From positions 165,857 to 229,856 of the forward strand of contig VWPU01005284.1 of the NCBI GenBank assembly GCA_013398955.1: a stretch of DNA of 64,000 bases, written 5' to 3'. Under the pieces are notes generated by a model. It saw nothing but the letters and a program-made list of their open reading frames with translations. It ran no database searches and was not told the origin of the DNA. This document shows positions 35,001-47,700 of this stretch, piece after piece (position 1 is the first letter of the stretch; each line of letters opens with the position of its first letter). The stretch comes from Callaeas wilsoni. Taxonomy: Eukaryota; Chordata; Aves; Passeriformes; Callaeidae. The position numbers were made by a program, and so were the translations under genes.

Positions 35001-36689
35001 TTTCCAATTCTAGTTAGTGCTCATTGCTGTACGGGGAGAAAAGCAAACAGTGGGAGCAAGAATACTGAATTTCCACATGCCTTCACTAAGTGAATGGTTT
35101 CAGAACAAGTTGTTCCCGAGTTATCACATCAAAGGCTTCAAACTATCTGCAGCACAAACACATCCACTTTAGGCAAATGAGCTTTTTGTTCACTCAAAAC
35201 TCAGCACTTCATTCAAGTATCAGCTTTTCCATATCCTACCGTCCCTGAAGCTATGGATGTATACAATAATCCTGCAATGAATGCTGAAAAGGCCTTAGTC
35301 AAGTGCTGAATTTCTCTTGAGCAAGGTCTTAACAAGGGCGGAATGTCTCAGCTTGTTGCAGCCTCAGATGCTCAGATCTGGAATTTGGGCATAGGAGAAA
35401 CTGAGGTGCCCAGATGTTTTAGGGTGGGGGCTGGCTCCAAACCTGTTGCACGTGAAGGGAGCAGCTTTCTAGACTTGCTTGTACTAGAGAGGCTTGAACA
35501 ATGTAACTCTTGACAGCAGCCCAACAGCAGCTCACACAAATCCTGCCATGCTTAAAGGTAAGAGCACAGCTTATGAGGAAAGCCACAGGCCTTGTGATAA
35601 TCAAGATCCACTAGTCTGGAGAACTGGGATGAAATTTATCTGGGCTTCTAAGATAAGAATTGGATGTTACAGAGCAGGCTTTGTACACAACACACTGGAT
35701 GGCTGCAGCTGTCCCTTCGAGATCTCTACGGACTTGAAGTCTTTCATGGTAGGACAGTGAGAGGCATGTGCTAATCAGAGACCTGTTCACATAATCTTGT
35801 GGCTGCAGAGAGCTAACTGCTTTGCAATGTCTCATTTCCACCTCCCTTCAAACTTAATCTGAAAACACCTGCTCAGATAACCCTCTCTCCCTGCCTGCTC
35901 TTGTTTGCTTGATATATGAAGGCTTCAAGCAATTCTTTGCATGAGGTTTCAGCGACGCTGTCTTGCTGCATTCTGTCACTCGCTTAGCACTGGCTGTAGT
36001 ACATCATGAGGCCATCTGCAGGAGACTCATCATGCAGTGCAGTACCAAACCGAACTGTGCTGCGGTGTTTTGTTTCCATGTTTTGTGACTGAGTCGTGCC
36101 AGGGCAGGTACAGGGAGCAGAGTAAGAAAGGAAAACCCTGTTATTGCACTCTGAGGCAGCTGCGCCCTCTCGCACCAAGAGTTTACAGATGCTTCCTGTA
36201 GAAAATGAGTCTGGTGACAGGCAACTGTCCAAGCGGTGGGTTTGGACCTTTCACCATGCACACACAAGGCTTCATGGCAGCAGGGAGGGTGCCAGTGGGA
36301 TAAGCACCCCTGCTGAACCAGGTCTCCAGGATCAGCCATGTGCGGGAAACTGCTGGCTCTGGGGTGAGTCGATCCCTCTGTGCACCCATGCAGGCTTGAT
36401 TCTGGTGTTCTGTCTTCTTCTTTTCAGCGATACTGAAAACTCTGGAAACAAAATTCCATCCCCTGACAGCAGGCCAATTCAGCTGCAGATTCCTTTGTGC
36501 CTCTGCCAGCACTGCACACCAAATGCAGAGCTTGAAAGAGTTGCAGCATCCAAGTCTCTGCTTCTATTTCCTCTGAACTCTCCAAGTGATTCCTCTTTCA
36601 GGATGAAATTGCTCACACTTAGTCTAAGCTCAAAGGATTTGTTTAGGAGTTGTTAGGGGGTTTTTGACAAAATTGATCTGGCTATTTCT
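32073..36689. other. Unassigned single-copy DNA
   Basis: No supported gene or repeat. 34140-34760 is GC-richer with overlapping open frames on both strands (up to 113 codons). A good-looking splice acceptor (pyrimidine tract then CAG at 36427) is not paired with a convincing exon. The 170-codon frame 36144-36656 has no recognisable domain. Confidence 0.4.
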
Positions 36690-36706
36690 GAGTTACACAA
36701 GGGGAG

Positions 36707-36751
36707 AAATATTTCTTAAAAGGAAGCTGGATATATTGTTAAGAAATATTT
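36707..36751. repeat. Perfect 13-bp inverted repeat, 19-nt spacer
   Basis: AAATATTTCTTAA (36707-36719) is exactly complementary to TTAAGAAATATTT (36739-36751). It may be a hairpin or the remnant of a small inverted-repeat element; no target duplication was seen. Confidence 0.85.
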
Positions 36752-39700
36752 AAAGTCACAGATTAAAAAATGGATTTTATTTTCATATACATTTGAATCT
36801 ATTAGTAGCCATTTTTTTCAGAAGTTAGTGAACTAGTTAAGCTCTTGGCTAGTGAACTCAAAATGAACCACAAGCACCAACATATCAGTAAAACTGCATT
36901 TTCCTTCACAAACACCATGGGAGTGAGGAATTGCAAATAAGAATGTAACCATACAGCTGGAAGCTGTGTCTCAGAAGCATTTTCCACTAGCCTTAATTTT
37001 TTTGTCAAGCATAATTTTAAGCTTAGCTTCAGTCACCCTGTCCACCAGCCCACGTGTGTGTGACCTACTCAAGCATGCTTCTTCCTAGAGCACGCCTGCT
37101 CTGCCCTTGCCTTGTCCCCCATGGCCCCCCACCAACATTCCCACTGACACCACATGGTGCAGCAGCAGCGAAAAAATACAGGACACCTTCTTTCAACAGA
37201 GTACAGCCACAGGCTGCAGGGACACCACTTCACATCAGGTCTGGATTAATGATTCCTGAAGCGAGCTATTCACTCACAACTTAGCTAAGAGTGTTCAGTC
37301 AGGCTAGAAATTTTATTAATGAAAGGTTAAAATGGGAATCTTTTTCCACTAGAAAATACTGACTTGGAAAAAAAAATTGCCTGAGGAATTCATTTGGTAT
37401 GTTTAAAAATTTCAAGGAAAAAGCATTTTCGAAAAGTCTTTTAGAAGCTTTTCGTCAGAGTGAAAATACATGCCAAGTGCAGCAGAGGACTGAGGTTTTT
37501 TTTTATACATGTTTTAAAAGTGATTAAAATAAAATGTGTTCAGTAAAACATATTTTGGATTTTCAAATTCTTCAATTTAATTTGAGAATTAAATTCCTAT
37601 TCATTTTGGGCTGAGGAAAATAAATATTAATTAGCATTACATTTATCTTACACGCTTAGGATATAAGACAAAAGGAGCATGCTCTGTCTGCAGAACCTTC
37701 TCTTTCCTCTCATTCACCAAGAACTTTTGAACTAGTCCAATTTTTTTGCAAAACAATATGGAGAGAAAAGAAAGTTCTACTTTCTCTTGGTACAAAGATT
37801 GCAATGTGAAGCACCTGTTACTAAAATACAGAGACGCTTCTTGAGGCTGAACATTGCCCAGAGGAAATGAGGCTTTGCTAATCATCGTGAAGTGTGTGAC
37901 CGTGGTGTTCTGGAGCTGCAAGAAAGACTTCATACGACCTCTGATTTGGTATGTTTGAATTAGGATGGATTCCAGGAGTTACAGGTAAGGATGACACTGC
38001 TGAAGAGATCCACTGGGAGTAATGAACTAATCAGGAAATACATCTTTGGTTGACGGTAGCAGCAGAAGCAGCGTGCCTTTGTCTGAAGGCATGCGTTTGT
38101 AAAGACGTTATAACCTCAGTAAATACACAACTTCCACAAAGTTATACATGTGACTAAGCAGTCTGTGCTGCTTTCTGTGTCTGCTTTGCTTCATGGTGTT
38201 GGACAAGCTGTTTCACTTCTTTCCTTTTGGATATCTTTGTTAGGTGGTGTGGACTTCTTACTTGCATGTTTATTCAGCATCTATCACAGTAGGAGGCCCT
38301 GGATGTGACTGTAATACAAACAACACTGACAAATCCGTGTTTCCATGGTAGGCTAAAAATCTCTTCCTTCTGTACCAAATAATGGCAAGGGTAAAAAGTA
38401 CTTACTTTACATCCATAGATCAAAAACCTTCCTGAGCACTTCCTGTAAAAGCTTTCCTGTAAAGTGGCACTGACTTAAATTGTGCTATGTGAATTGGCAG
38501 CCGGTTGTGGTCTGAACTTTTATGTCCTGGATGCTGATTCTGTGAACACTGTCAGTTTCTGTGGGAAGAATGATGGTAAATCTTCTGTATACTTTCCCCC
38601 CAAAAATAACTACACATCTGTTGGTTGCTATGTCCAAAGATAAAGAGGGACAGCGATTTTTACCTGGTCCAGCTTACCAAAACCCAGCTTCTGCATTCCA
38701 GAATTCAGAAGAGCTGTTCCATGGTGGAAGAGCAATCCTTTGTAGTACACACATGAGTCACTGTTTGCTGAGAAAAAGAGAGGGTATCCTCCTCCTCACA
38801 AACATAAAATGGTTTTCCCTTCACTGCGTTTTAGAAAAGTGCAAATACATATTACATGTCCAAACCTTTTGTGCTCAGCTGGAGAAACACAGGTACAGCT
38901 CGTGTCATGCCTTTAAGCCTGGTTCCCTAGTGTTCTCTGAAGAGACTCCACAGTGTGGGTTTGCTTCCACTCACCACGTTGGGATGGCTTCCAGATGGAG
39001 TGCCCTTCAGAGCTGGACTCCACACACGTATGCGCTGGGCTTCACACAGTACCTGTCTTCCTCTGGGTTAAATTGCTCTCCATGAAAAATATCCAGCAGT
39101 TTTTTCCTCATCAAAGTCCAGGTTTTTTGATTCCCAAATAGAAAGCAAGAATTCCCAAGGGAGTCCTTAGGCATGAATACCAGCCTGATAGGTAGAAGAG
39201 CTTTGCAAGACAAGCGAAAAAGCTGTTAAGTCTCACCTTTCCTTGGCTTGGTTAAGAGCAATTTATTTCTCTGCTGTGACGCTTGTTTGGGGCACATAGT
39301 GCTTTTTAAGCACTGCCATCAAGTTTTCTTAGTTTGAAGCACCTGAGTCTTGAGGGAAACATCAGTCTTCCAGGACTGCTACTGTCTCTCTTCCAAACAC
39401 AATTCAGAAAATGGATTTTTTTCATGACAATCTTCAGTAGTGTTGGAATGAAAATACTGTAGCAGCCTTTAAGCATAAACTTAAGCTTCATCTTCTTTTC
39501 AGCAAATTGAAACTCTCTTCTCATGCACTATAACCTGTATATTACTTCTTGATCTTGATGCTGTTGCCTCTAGGCTGATGTCTTTTAAGACCTAGCCAAG
39601 TGCCCTGGACATCTGACTTCCTCCTTCCTCAACACCAGGGCTTTCTTTGTTTCCAAATAAATATAAGATAATACTGCCTTTTTACTTTGCTTTGGCTTGA

Positions 39701-42639
39701 CTACCACAACTCCACAATCAGAGACCACAGCATTTTTCCAAAGGTGTGGTTATCTCCATTCCTCAATTCCATATTTGAAGACTTCTTGCAGGGTTGCTCT
39801 GTCCCGTGTGTTGTTCCAGACCTTCAGATAAGGGATAGCAGTATTTAAAATTCTGAGCATCTCTAAAAGCAGGGGTGCTCCCTCTGGACTCAGGAAGAAC
39901 AGTGTCCCTCTCCATGCTTCCTCTCCAGAAATGTCACCACCCAAGCACATCTCTGATCTTCACAGGGAGCATGGGATGACCCCTCTTGCAAACTTCACTT
40001 TCTCTCTTAGGATGGGACTCTGGCTGTAGATGTCCCAACATCTCCCTGCAATGTTGCTGAGAAAGGAGCTACATGCTATTTTGCTGATTAGATTCTAGCT
40101 TAGAGTTGCAGGAAAGGGCTGAAAGATCCATCTCCCTCTTGAAGCCGGATGGATGAACTGAAGCAGCAGACAGAGCCTGGAGGGAGAAAAGAAAGAACTG
40201 GTATGAATATTAATACATATAAAATATATACTATGTGATGCATCTCTCTTCTCACACATCCAATGATCATCTATCCTCCCTCACTCCCCTCCCCTCTGCT
40301 CTGCTTCACTATGTCTATGGAGTAAATGTTGGATTTACATTTTCAGTCTATTTAAATCTCTCATTTTTGCTGCAGTGTAGCAGGGGAAAAGCCTTAACTC
40401 TCTGTTTGCTGCGCTGAATCTGTCAAGCAAAGCTTTTCTCCAAGGTCTTCAAATGTTTCTGCAAACTTTTGGTCTTTATTCCCTATAGCCCCAACTGGGC
40501 AGAGGCCACTGAATCCAGCTGCACATGTACTGCAATTTTATGAACCCAATACCTTTTTTCCACCCATGTAAGTCTTTAAAATCAAATGTTTACAATACTG
40601 CATGATTACCAGTTAGCAGTTCTTGGAATCTTTGCAACAAAAGTCCTTCTGCAACTCTTGGCCTTCTGCAATGCTGAAGAAAGTTAATATACTCGAGCAC
40701 ACATTTAAAGGGAATAGCTTCAGTGATGTAGCTGACCTTGCCACCTATTTGTCTGGGAGATCCCAAGTGGAAACAATGTGAATTTATTTCACATTGAGCC
40801 TTCTTCCATGGGCTGTCAGGACATGAACTGTAGACCTGAGCCTGCTCTATAGCTGTTACTGCACTTGTAAATTCTGGGATAAATGCAAAAGCCTTCACAT
40901 TCTGCCTGAATAGAAATTTTTGGGCAAAAATACTTCTGTGTCTGAATAGAGTGATGCATCATAAACCTTAGACTTATTTTTTTCTGTGTTTGTATTCGAG
41001 AGACCTCTTCTTGGTCATACAATAAGACATCTGTCAGTTTTCAGGAATGACTAGAGGAACCAAGAACAAAAAATAAGTCTGGGGCTAAAATAATTCATAA
41101 TATTCATGTTATCCTGGATTCAAGTTCCCTTTCAGACTTGACTGAGCAAGAGATGGATCTAGTGGGAACTTCAGCATTGGCTTCCATCCTTCCTCTTCCT
41201 CTTGCAACCTTCCTTAGAACCAATTGCATGCAAAAGGGGAGAGGACGTGGATGGTCTTAGGAAGATGTGTCTCTGAGGCCACTCTGTAAGCTTTTACTGG
41301 GATTGAGGGAACATTCTATCAAGAAATCAGTAAGAGATGTTACAGCTTAAATTATCAAGAATGCAATGGGAAGTATCGTATAGAAGACATGTTTTGCAAG
41401 GCTGGAAAGCATCTCGTGGGCTGAAGGATGTGGTCAGGCCCCAACATCGATCATCGTCCTAACAGTTAGCAGGGGCTCTTCAGGCACAGGCAATCAGCCA
41501 TTTGTCTCCTTCCCACTAGGTATGGAAATGGGGGCAACTAAAAAAAACCCCTGTTCCCAATCTGGCAGATAGGGTGCTGCCAAGGAAAGGCTGATGAGTG
41601 ACTAATACCCTGACAACTACATCATAGTACTGTGTGACATGGTCACAACTGTATGGCTCAGTGGGAGTGGGTGGCAGGGGCAGGGGAGGAAAACAGGGAC
41701 CTTGTGTGATGACTGGGAGATCCTGCAGACCTCTTAAACTCCACTGTTGCATTTCCCCACATACAGAAACAAAAGCAAGCCAACTACCTTGTCTCTCACC
41801 TCAGAGGAGCTTGGGCTCTGAAAGGCTGCTTCTCTCTCTGTGGCACAGAGTCAGAGGAGGAGCAAGGCACTGCTGCCTCCCCTGCCAGCCAGAGTCCAGA
41901 CAAAGCAGCCCTTTCCAAACAACTGCCTCAGAAATCTACTTTCCGTACTAGCTTGAAGGTAGAAGAAGGTGGACTCTGAATATAAGGGCCGCTGTATGGT
42001 CACCTGAGAGGTAGGATCTTTGGCCTGTAGGGAAATGGAAGTAGGTCCTAAATTTTTTTGTGATCTCCATCTTCCCCTTCTGCCAGAGTTTGCAGTGAAC
42101 ACTTCCAGAAGGTGCAGGTTTTTTAAGATGAAGTTTTGGCATGCCGAGTTACATTTCACAACGATTCTCGTATTGTGGCTGTACCCAGCCGTTGCATGCC
42201 GCATTGCAATAATCTCCTTTGCAGACATGCAAGAGCAGGTGGGTGGCAAGTTGTGAGGCAGCCACTCACGACTAAAATATCTCAAAAAATAAAATACCCC
42301 TTAGCTCGTCATTCCCCACAGATCACTGCCCAGTATGTGTGCTGAGTGTGGAACGGGCTTTGTGTGCACCACTGCAGGACAGGGTTATTAAAGGCCCTGG
42401 TAAAATACACCTGCAAGGTGAACTGAGGAGTGGGAGGAGGAAGAGGGTGAGTTAAGGTTCCCCAAACAGGCTTAGGCCCAAGTGTTTGCTAACAAGCGAG
42501 TGCTTAACTTGGCAACACTAATAACGCTCTTTTATGGTAGGTTTATATATGAGAAAGAGGAAAGATGAATCACATGGCAGAAGTACAGTCAAGCACTCAA
42601 TGATATTGAGAATTGGCTTGGCATGTTAGGGAAATAAAG
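36752..42639. other. Unassigned single-copy DNA
   Basis: No supported gene. The plus-strand frame 38561-39085 (174 codons) is the longest outside LTRs and low-complexity DNA but has no recognisable domain. 42130-42310 keeps an unusual number of CpGs (near 42142, 42162, 42169, 42190, 42200) and is noted as a finding. Confidence 0.4.
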
Positions 42640-42770
42640 GGCCCTTCAATCAGGGAGCAGAGAGCTAATTGTCTCATTAGCTTATCTGCCTGGGTTGTAT
42701 TCCCCTGAGGACAGGGTGGGAGATGGAAAGGAGACAAATGAAATAAATGAAGCAGTCCTCCGGGAGGAGG
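42640..42770. other. Block resembling a conserved non-coding element
   Basis: Contains agctaattgtctcattagct, an imperfect palindrome of homeodomain cores, followed by a GATA-like ttatctgcc and aaatgaaataaatgaag. No repeat similarity. Motif-based inference only. Confidence 0.28.
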
Positions 42771-45700
42771 ATTTTCTGTAAGAGCAAGGGCTAGTGGCTG
42801 TACTGCAGCATGCCTGGCTGCAACGGCTCCGGGGCCTGGCTGCTTTTAGAGGTGAACCTTGGAAGGTGGTGGGAAATACCCTGGAGCAAAAGATACCCTG
42901 GGCAGGGATGAAGGAGCATGACTAGGGAGAGCTCTTCTCTCTCTGCTTCAAGCTTCCCTGCCCCACTGTTTCCTCATGTGGTTTTAGCACCTTAACATCA
43001 TGGTATTATGATGGTATTATCAATTATTTCATATTGAGAAGTATTTAGCAGACCTGAGAGACCAAGCTGAAAGTAATACATCTGGAATAATCCCAGAACC
43101 TCTTGGCAAAGCCACTGGGGATCAGCTTGCACTGCCATATAGCATCCTGGGAACAATGGTACCCATGTGATATTTTCATCATTCAATATATAGCTTTAGG
43201 GCTTACCATTCATGTTGTGCTTAATCCTGCAAGGTGTTGTAACACTACCTTTATATCAGGGAGCAATGTAACACAAGGGGCCTTTCCATCAATTTTAAAG
43301 TAAGATCTCTGCACCAGCAAGTTTATATTCAGCAAGACTTCAATGTTTTTTCATGTCTACAAATCTACTTGCATGCTTCAAATGACTTCTTGCTTTTTTT
43401 TTATTTTCCTTTTTTCTTTTTGGAAAGAGAGTATTTCTAGGGTTGCTTCAGAGCTTCCAGAGAAGGTGTTGGATGCTGAATCACAAGATTTATTCTGCCA
43501 CTAGAACTAGCAGCAGTGTCTTTTGGAATAGCTGCTCTTGTGAAACTTCCTTGCAAATGCTCTGTTAAAACTGGAAGGAAGTGAATTTCAAGTGCTGCAC
43601 TGTTCTGCCTACAAGCCCTGGGGCTTTGGGAAGAGGAGTTATCAAGAGATGTATTCTAATACAGACCTGCACCCAGCTTGGGAGGTTTGCTGAATACCAG
43701 CCTGCTGAATTTAAGCTTGCTCCTGAGATAATACGGCGTTAGTCCCTGTGGGTATCATCTTATAAACTTATAGGGAAATACAGAAATAAAAGGAACTCTT
43801 GTAGATACCAATAACTGTGAGTCAGGCTTTCTATGAGTCAATGGATGCTGACTGCTGAGATAATTCTCCGACCTACATGTTTGCTGTGGAACCTGGAACT
43901 ACATCCAAGCTTCCTGGTATTATCCACCACAATCATTAAACAGCCCAAGATCATCCTGAAATGAATGAAGATGTGGCTTCCTAAACCCTGGACTTAGTGA
44001 TGTCTTGTAGTGTTGCATTGCTGAAATATCACTGGGAGGAGGATTGTCTTCAAAACATGACTTGATTACAAAAAGAAAAACTCCTTTGAAAGAATTTATG
44101 CTATTTCTGGTTTGAAATACTTTCCTGGTTTAGCTTTTAAATAGTTAAGAAACCAAACTATTTCCCTTGATACAATCTGATAAACTGCTTATTTGATGCG
44201 AAATTTAGTGTTCTATTATGGGGTGGGAAGTATAAGGTGGGGATCCATTCAAATCTGAGGCTGCTCACAGCAGGAAACAATTTCCTGTCTAATTCCACTG
44301 AGTTCATCAAGTCTGTTAAAGGCTTCCAGCCTTTTGAGAGCTGGTTGCAAAAAATCCGTCCAGAGATGGGACAGTGCTTAAAATTGTGACCATGATCTCA
44401 AAGAAAAAAATCCTTTAGGACAAGAGCTTCTTGGAAGATTTTCTCAGAGATGTCATCCTCAGTCATTTTGCTTACTGTTTATGAAAGTTATGTTTTGAAA
44501 ACCGGGGTGCCCATCCTGTGGATGTCCCTGGAATGGAAGAGATGTCCACAAGGGAAGCTAGTGAGCAATAACTGCTTTGCCCTCTCTTCCCATGCTGACA
44601 GCCTCTCAGAGGGATACATACCTGTTTCTATGCCATCTGCCATTTTCACTGTTTTCTCCCTACTCATGTAGGTGTCTGTTTCTATCTCTCTAAATCCCTT
44701 TGCCTTTTCCAAAGAGGAAAATGTCATGATAACAGGGTGTGTGGGGGTAATACAGGCTTTTGGAGTCTGCAACCATATTGGGCTGTCATCCAGCCCACCA
44801 CTGATCTCAGAGGGAATGAATTCACCATCTGTAGAGAGTCCGTGTCTCACTGCAGCCATCTGTTAAGCTCCTCAGCCCACTTGCACTCTGAACAATGGCA
44901 GTGCCTTTCAGAAAACCTGTAGGAGATCATCCCTCCCTCCTTTGGGTGACAGTGCACTCCTCTGAAGATGAATATCTGTGGTTCTGCCAGAAACACAGCT
45001 TTTTGTGGCAGAAAAAGTATTTGTGCTCCCAATCCGAGCATCCAAAAGACCATGAAGAGCTGGGCATGGATACCTTGAGGTTACTGAGTCTCTGGGACTA
45101 CTAACTTTCTCATCATCTTTGGAATGAGGAAGATCTTGTAACCTGCTCAACTTACCACGCATAGATGGTTCTTCTCAACTTTCTCTTTGAGCAGGACAAA
45201 ACAACATGAATACCACCAGCATCAGCAAAGGTCCTGCTCTCCTTTACATGGAGAAAACACCACAGATGAAATCTTGGCAGCACCATGCTATTGACTTCAA
45301 AATTAAACTGATGCACAGGCTGTGCCTACTCTGTTATTCTGGTCCATGCTTCAACGAGAACCGTTTATCAATCAATCTCTTCATTCCTGCAAGCACTCCT
45401 ATTTACTTCTCATGTTGTAAACTGCCAGGCAACAGGGTGTAAGTACTCAGTGATCTCCAGTGTCACAGAGGCAATCTAGATATTGCCCTTATTAAAAAGC
45501 TTAGTCTGCCACAAGCTTATGAAACCAGGCTATTTTTTCAGAGGCTCTTCATTAAGGGATGACTTAATTAAGGCATGTCTTCTCAAATTCATTACTGCAC
45601 TGACCAGTCATCTGCTTCGCCTTCATGGAGCTAAATCAGAAAGTTGCTCTATGTGGCGGTGGCTTCTCTCCAAAGGCAAGGACTTCATCTGGACCTGACA

Positions 45701-46014
45701 CCAGGAGGTTGAAATAGCTTCAGAGACAGGGCTGCCTAATTCCCCTACTCCCACGTGCCTTCTTGGCTTACCTCAGCTGCCTCCTAAGAGCTGCTGCTGC
45801 CTCTAAAACCACGTGATCCCTGGGTTTGCAGGGTGTTCCCAGATTTGCTAGGTAATTCCTGTCTTCCTCCACCCACACACACATTACTTGCCAGACTCTG
45901 AAGGAAAGAAGGAAAACTTCTCAATTAACATTTAAGAGAGAAACTTGCCTTTATTTCACTGGAACAGGGATTTGCTCTTTTTGCCATTGTTCCACCACCT
46001 CTGTCCTTTGGTGG

Positions 46015-46039
46015 AGTCCATATGGGAATCATATGGACT
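46015..46039. repeat. Perfect 10-bp inverted repeat, 5-nt loop
   Basis: AGTCCATATG at 46015-46024 and CATATGGACT at 46030-46039 are exact complements around GGAAT. The arms are of mixed composition, and each holds a CATATG E-box, so this could be a paired bHLH-type site or simply a hairpin. Confidence 0.9.
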
Positions 46040-47461
46040 TTTTTATCTTCTCACCTGCTGCTACCTAACCTTTGCAATCTTCATACTAGCCCCAGGGCAG
46101 CTGTCTTTCCAAATTCTGGTTTGGGAAATGAAGTCCTCACAGAAGACAACAGAGGGGAAAATACTTAGGTATGAACTGAAACAGGGAAGGAAAATCTGTT
46201 GCCAGTCAGGAACAGGGCTTTGCTTGCAAAGGGGAGGGTGCCCTGATAGAGATGTCTTCTGCCACTGAATGCTACTGTAAACAGGGAAGTTTACAGTCAA
46301 AATGTTCTGTCAAAGAGCTGTCAGGAAGTCAGACAAATATTTAAAGAAGCAGATTTCCTCCTGAGGGTGAAGAAACACTGCTCAGCACTTGACAGTGCAG
46401 CTTGGTAGCTCCCAGCCCTGGGGACAAATATGCTTGTGGACCCTGTATCCAAAGGTCAGTGAGAGAGAGAAAGGAGGTGAAAACAAGGAAAATAGCCAAA
46501 TAATTCCTGCATCCACGCAATCATGCATGGACAAGAGTCCTATAGGTATGGTGGATCTTCGTGTAAATAGGTCCTTCTCTCTACAGTCTTCCTGGGAAGA
46601 TGTGGGTGTGCATGCAGAAGATCACCTCCTCTGCCAGCCACCCTCTGCAGGGAGGCAAAGCCACATACGGAGCTGAACCCAGAGGGCTGTAGGACATGCA
46701 CCATTACCTCGGGAAGCACTCAATGACGTTCCCATCGATTTACATGCAGATTTTCCCAAGCCAGACACTGAAACTAGTTCATACACATGAACGTGCACTC
46801 TGAAGGCATCTCTTTCTGTAGAGGAAGCAACTTTGTGTAAACAAAGGGGCAACATCTAATGTCTCCAAAAGAAATTAATTTCTAAACTTCTCTGAGCAAC
46901 TAGGACAAAAACAGTGGTCTCAACAGACCTGCCAGGTAAGTAAATTGCCCTGTATTTGATAAACAGCTCATGCACCCTAAGGAGCTGAAATCCAGGTCAA
47001 AGATACTCCTGTGCTCCTGGCTCAGAGGTGCTGGTCTAACTCTTGTCTGCTTAGGACACTGGGATGTGACCCAATCAACCAGCTATCCAGGGCAGCAGAG
47101 AAAGGATGTTCACATGCTCTGTAAATGCCTTTCTGCACGAGACATCCCTTCCCCCAGACATTTACTTGAACCTTACTCTTTCCCCAGCCCTTGCAAGAGA
47201 AACACAGTTGTGAGCCTGGGCTCTCTCCACTGTAAGCATCAGCTGTGAGAAATTTAAATATTGTCCCCTTTGGCTATGCTGTCTGTGGAGATTAGTAATC
47301 TTCTCCCTTCCCTGCCTCCCCCCATGTGAGACCCTGGTGATCCAGCTCCTTCCAAGCCACTGACCTAGTTGTCCCTGTCCCCAGGGACAGGCTATGCATC
47401 CCATGCCAAAGGCTGGGCCAGCACAGGGGCAGGATGGATGCTGCCACTGGATTGCTAACGC

Positions 47462-47492
47462 AGGCAGCAGCAGCAGCAACACAGCAGCAGCA
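47462..47492 (+). repeat. Short CAG-rich run
   Basis: Interrupted CAG triplets (gcagcagcagcagcaacaca, then gcagcagcaca). No coding context. Confidence 0.8.
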
Positions 47493-47554
47493 CAGTGCAC
47501 ACAGATTGAAAGTGGATTTGAATATGGGCTCTTGAAAAATATGAGATAGCGCAC

Positions 47555-47700
47555 AATATGTTTTCCTCGGTGCTGTAATGTATTTCAAACAGCTCACTTC
47601 CATCTCCTGCACTTTAATTAGCATGAAAATTGGCCAGTTCCACAATCCCTTTAAATACGTTCGGTGTGTTACCAAATATATTTCAAAAGTAGTTACATAC
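47555..47700. other. Block resembling a conserved non-coding element
   Basis: Contains actttaattagcatgaaaat and ccctttaaatacgttcgg with retained CpGs and no repeat similarity. Possible regulatory block, judged on texture only. Confidence 0.25.

Larger units (their letters stand above)
42771..47554. other. Unassigned single-copy DNA
   Basis: No supported gene. It includes the perfect hairpin at 46015-46039 and a short CAG-rich run at about 47462-47490, which explains the Ala/Cys-rich open frames on the minus strand. Confidence 0.4.

Noticed and set aside
36144..36656. 170-codon frame containing a strong acceptor-like site
   Set aside because: The only nearby donor would give an intron of about 65 bases, and the peptide has no recognisable feature.
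38561..39085. 174-codon plus-strand frame, longest outside LTRs and low-complexity DNA
   Set aside because: No recognisable domain or splice context; roughly one frame of this length is expected by chance in 64 kb.
47462..47492. CAG run as a coding polyglutamine tract
   Set aside because: Short, interrupted and without any supported reading frame or exon signals.
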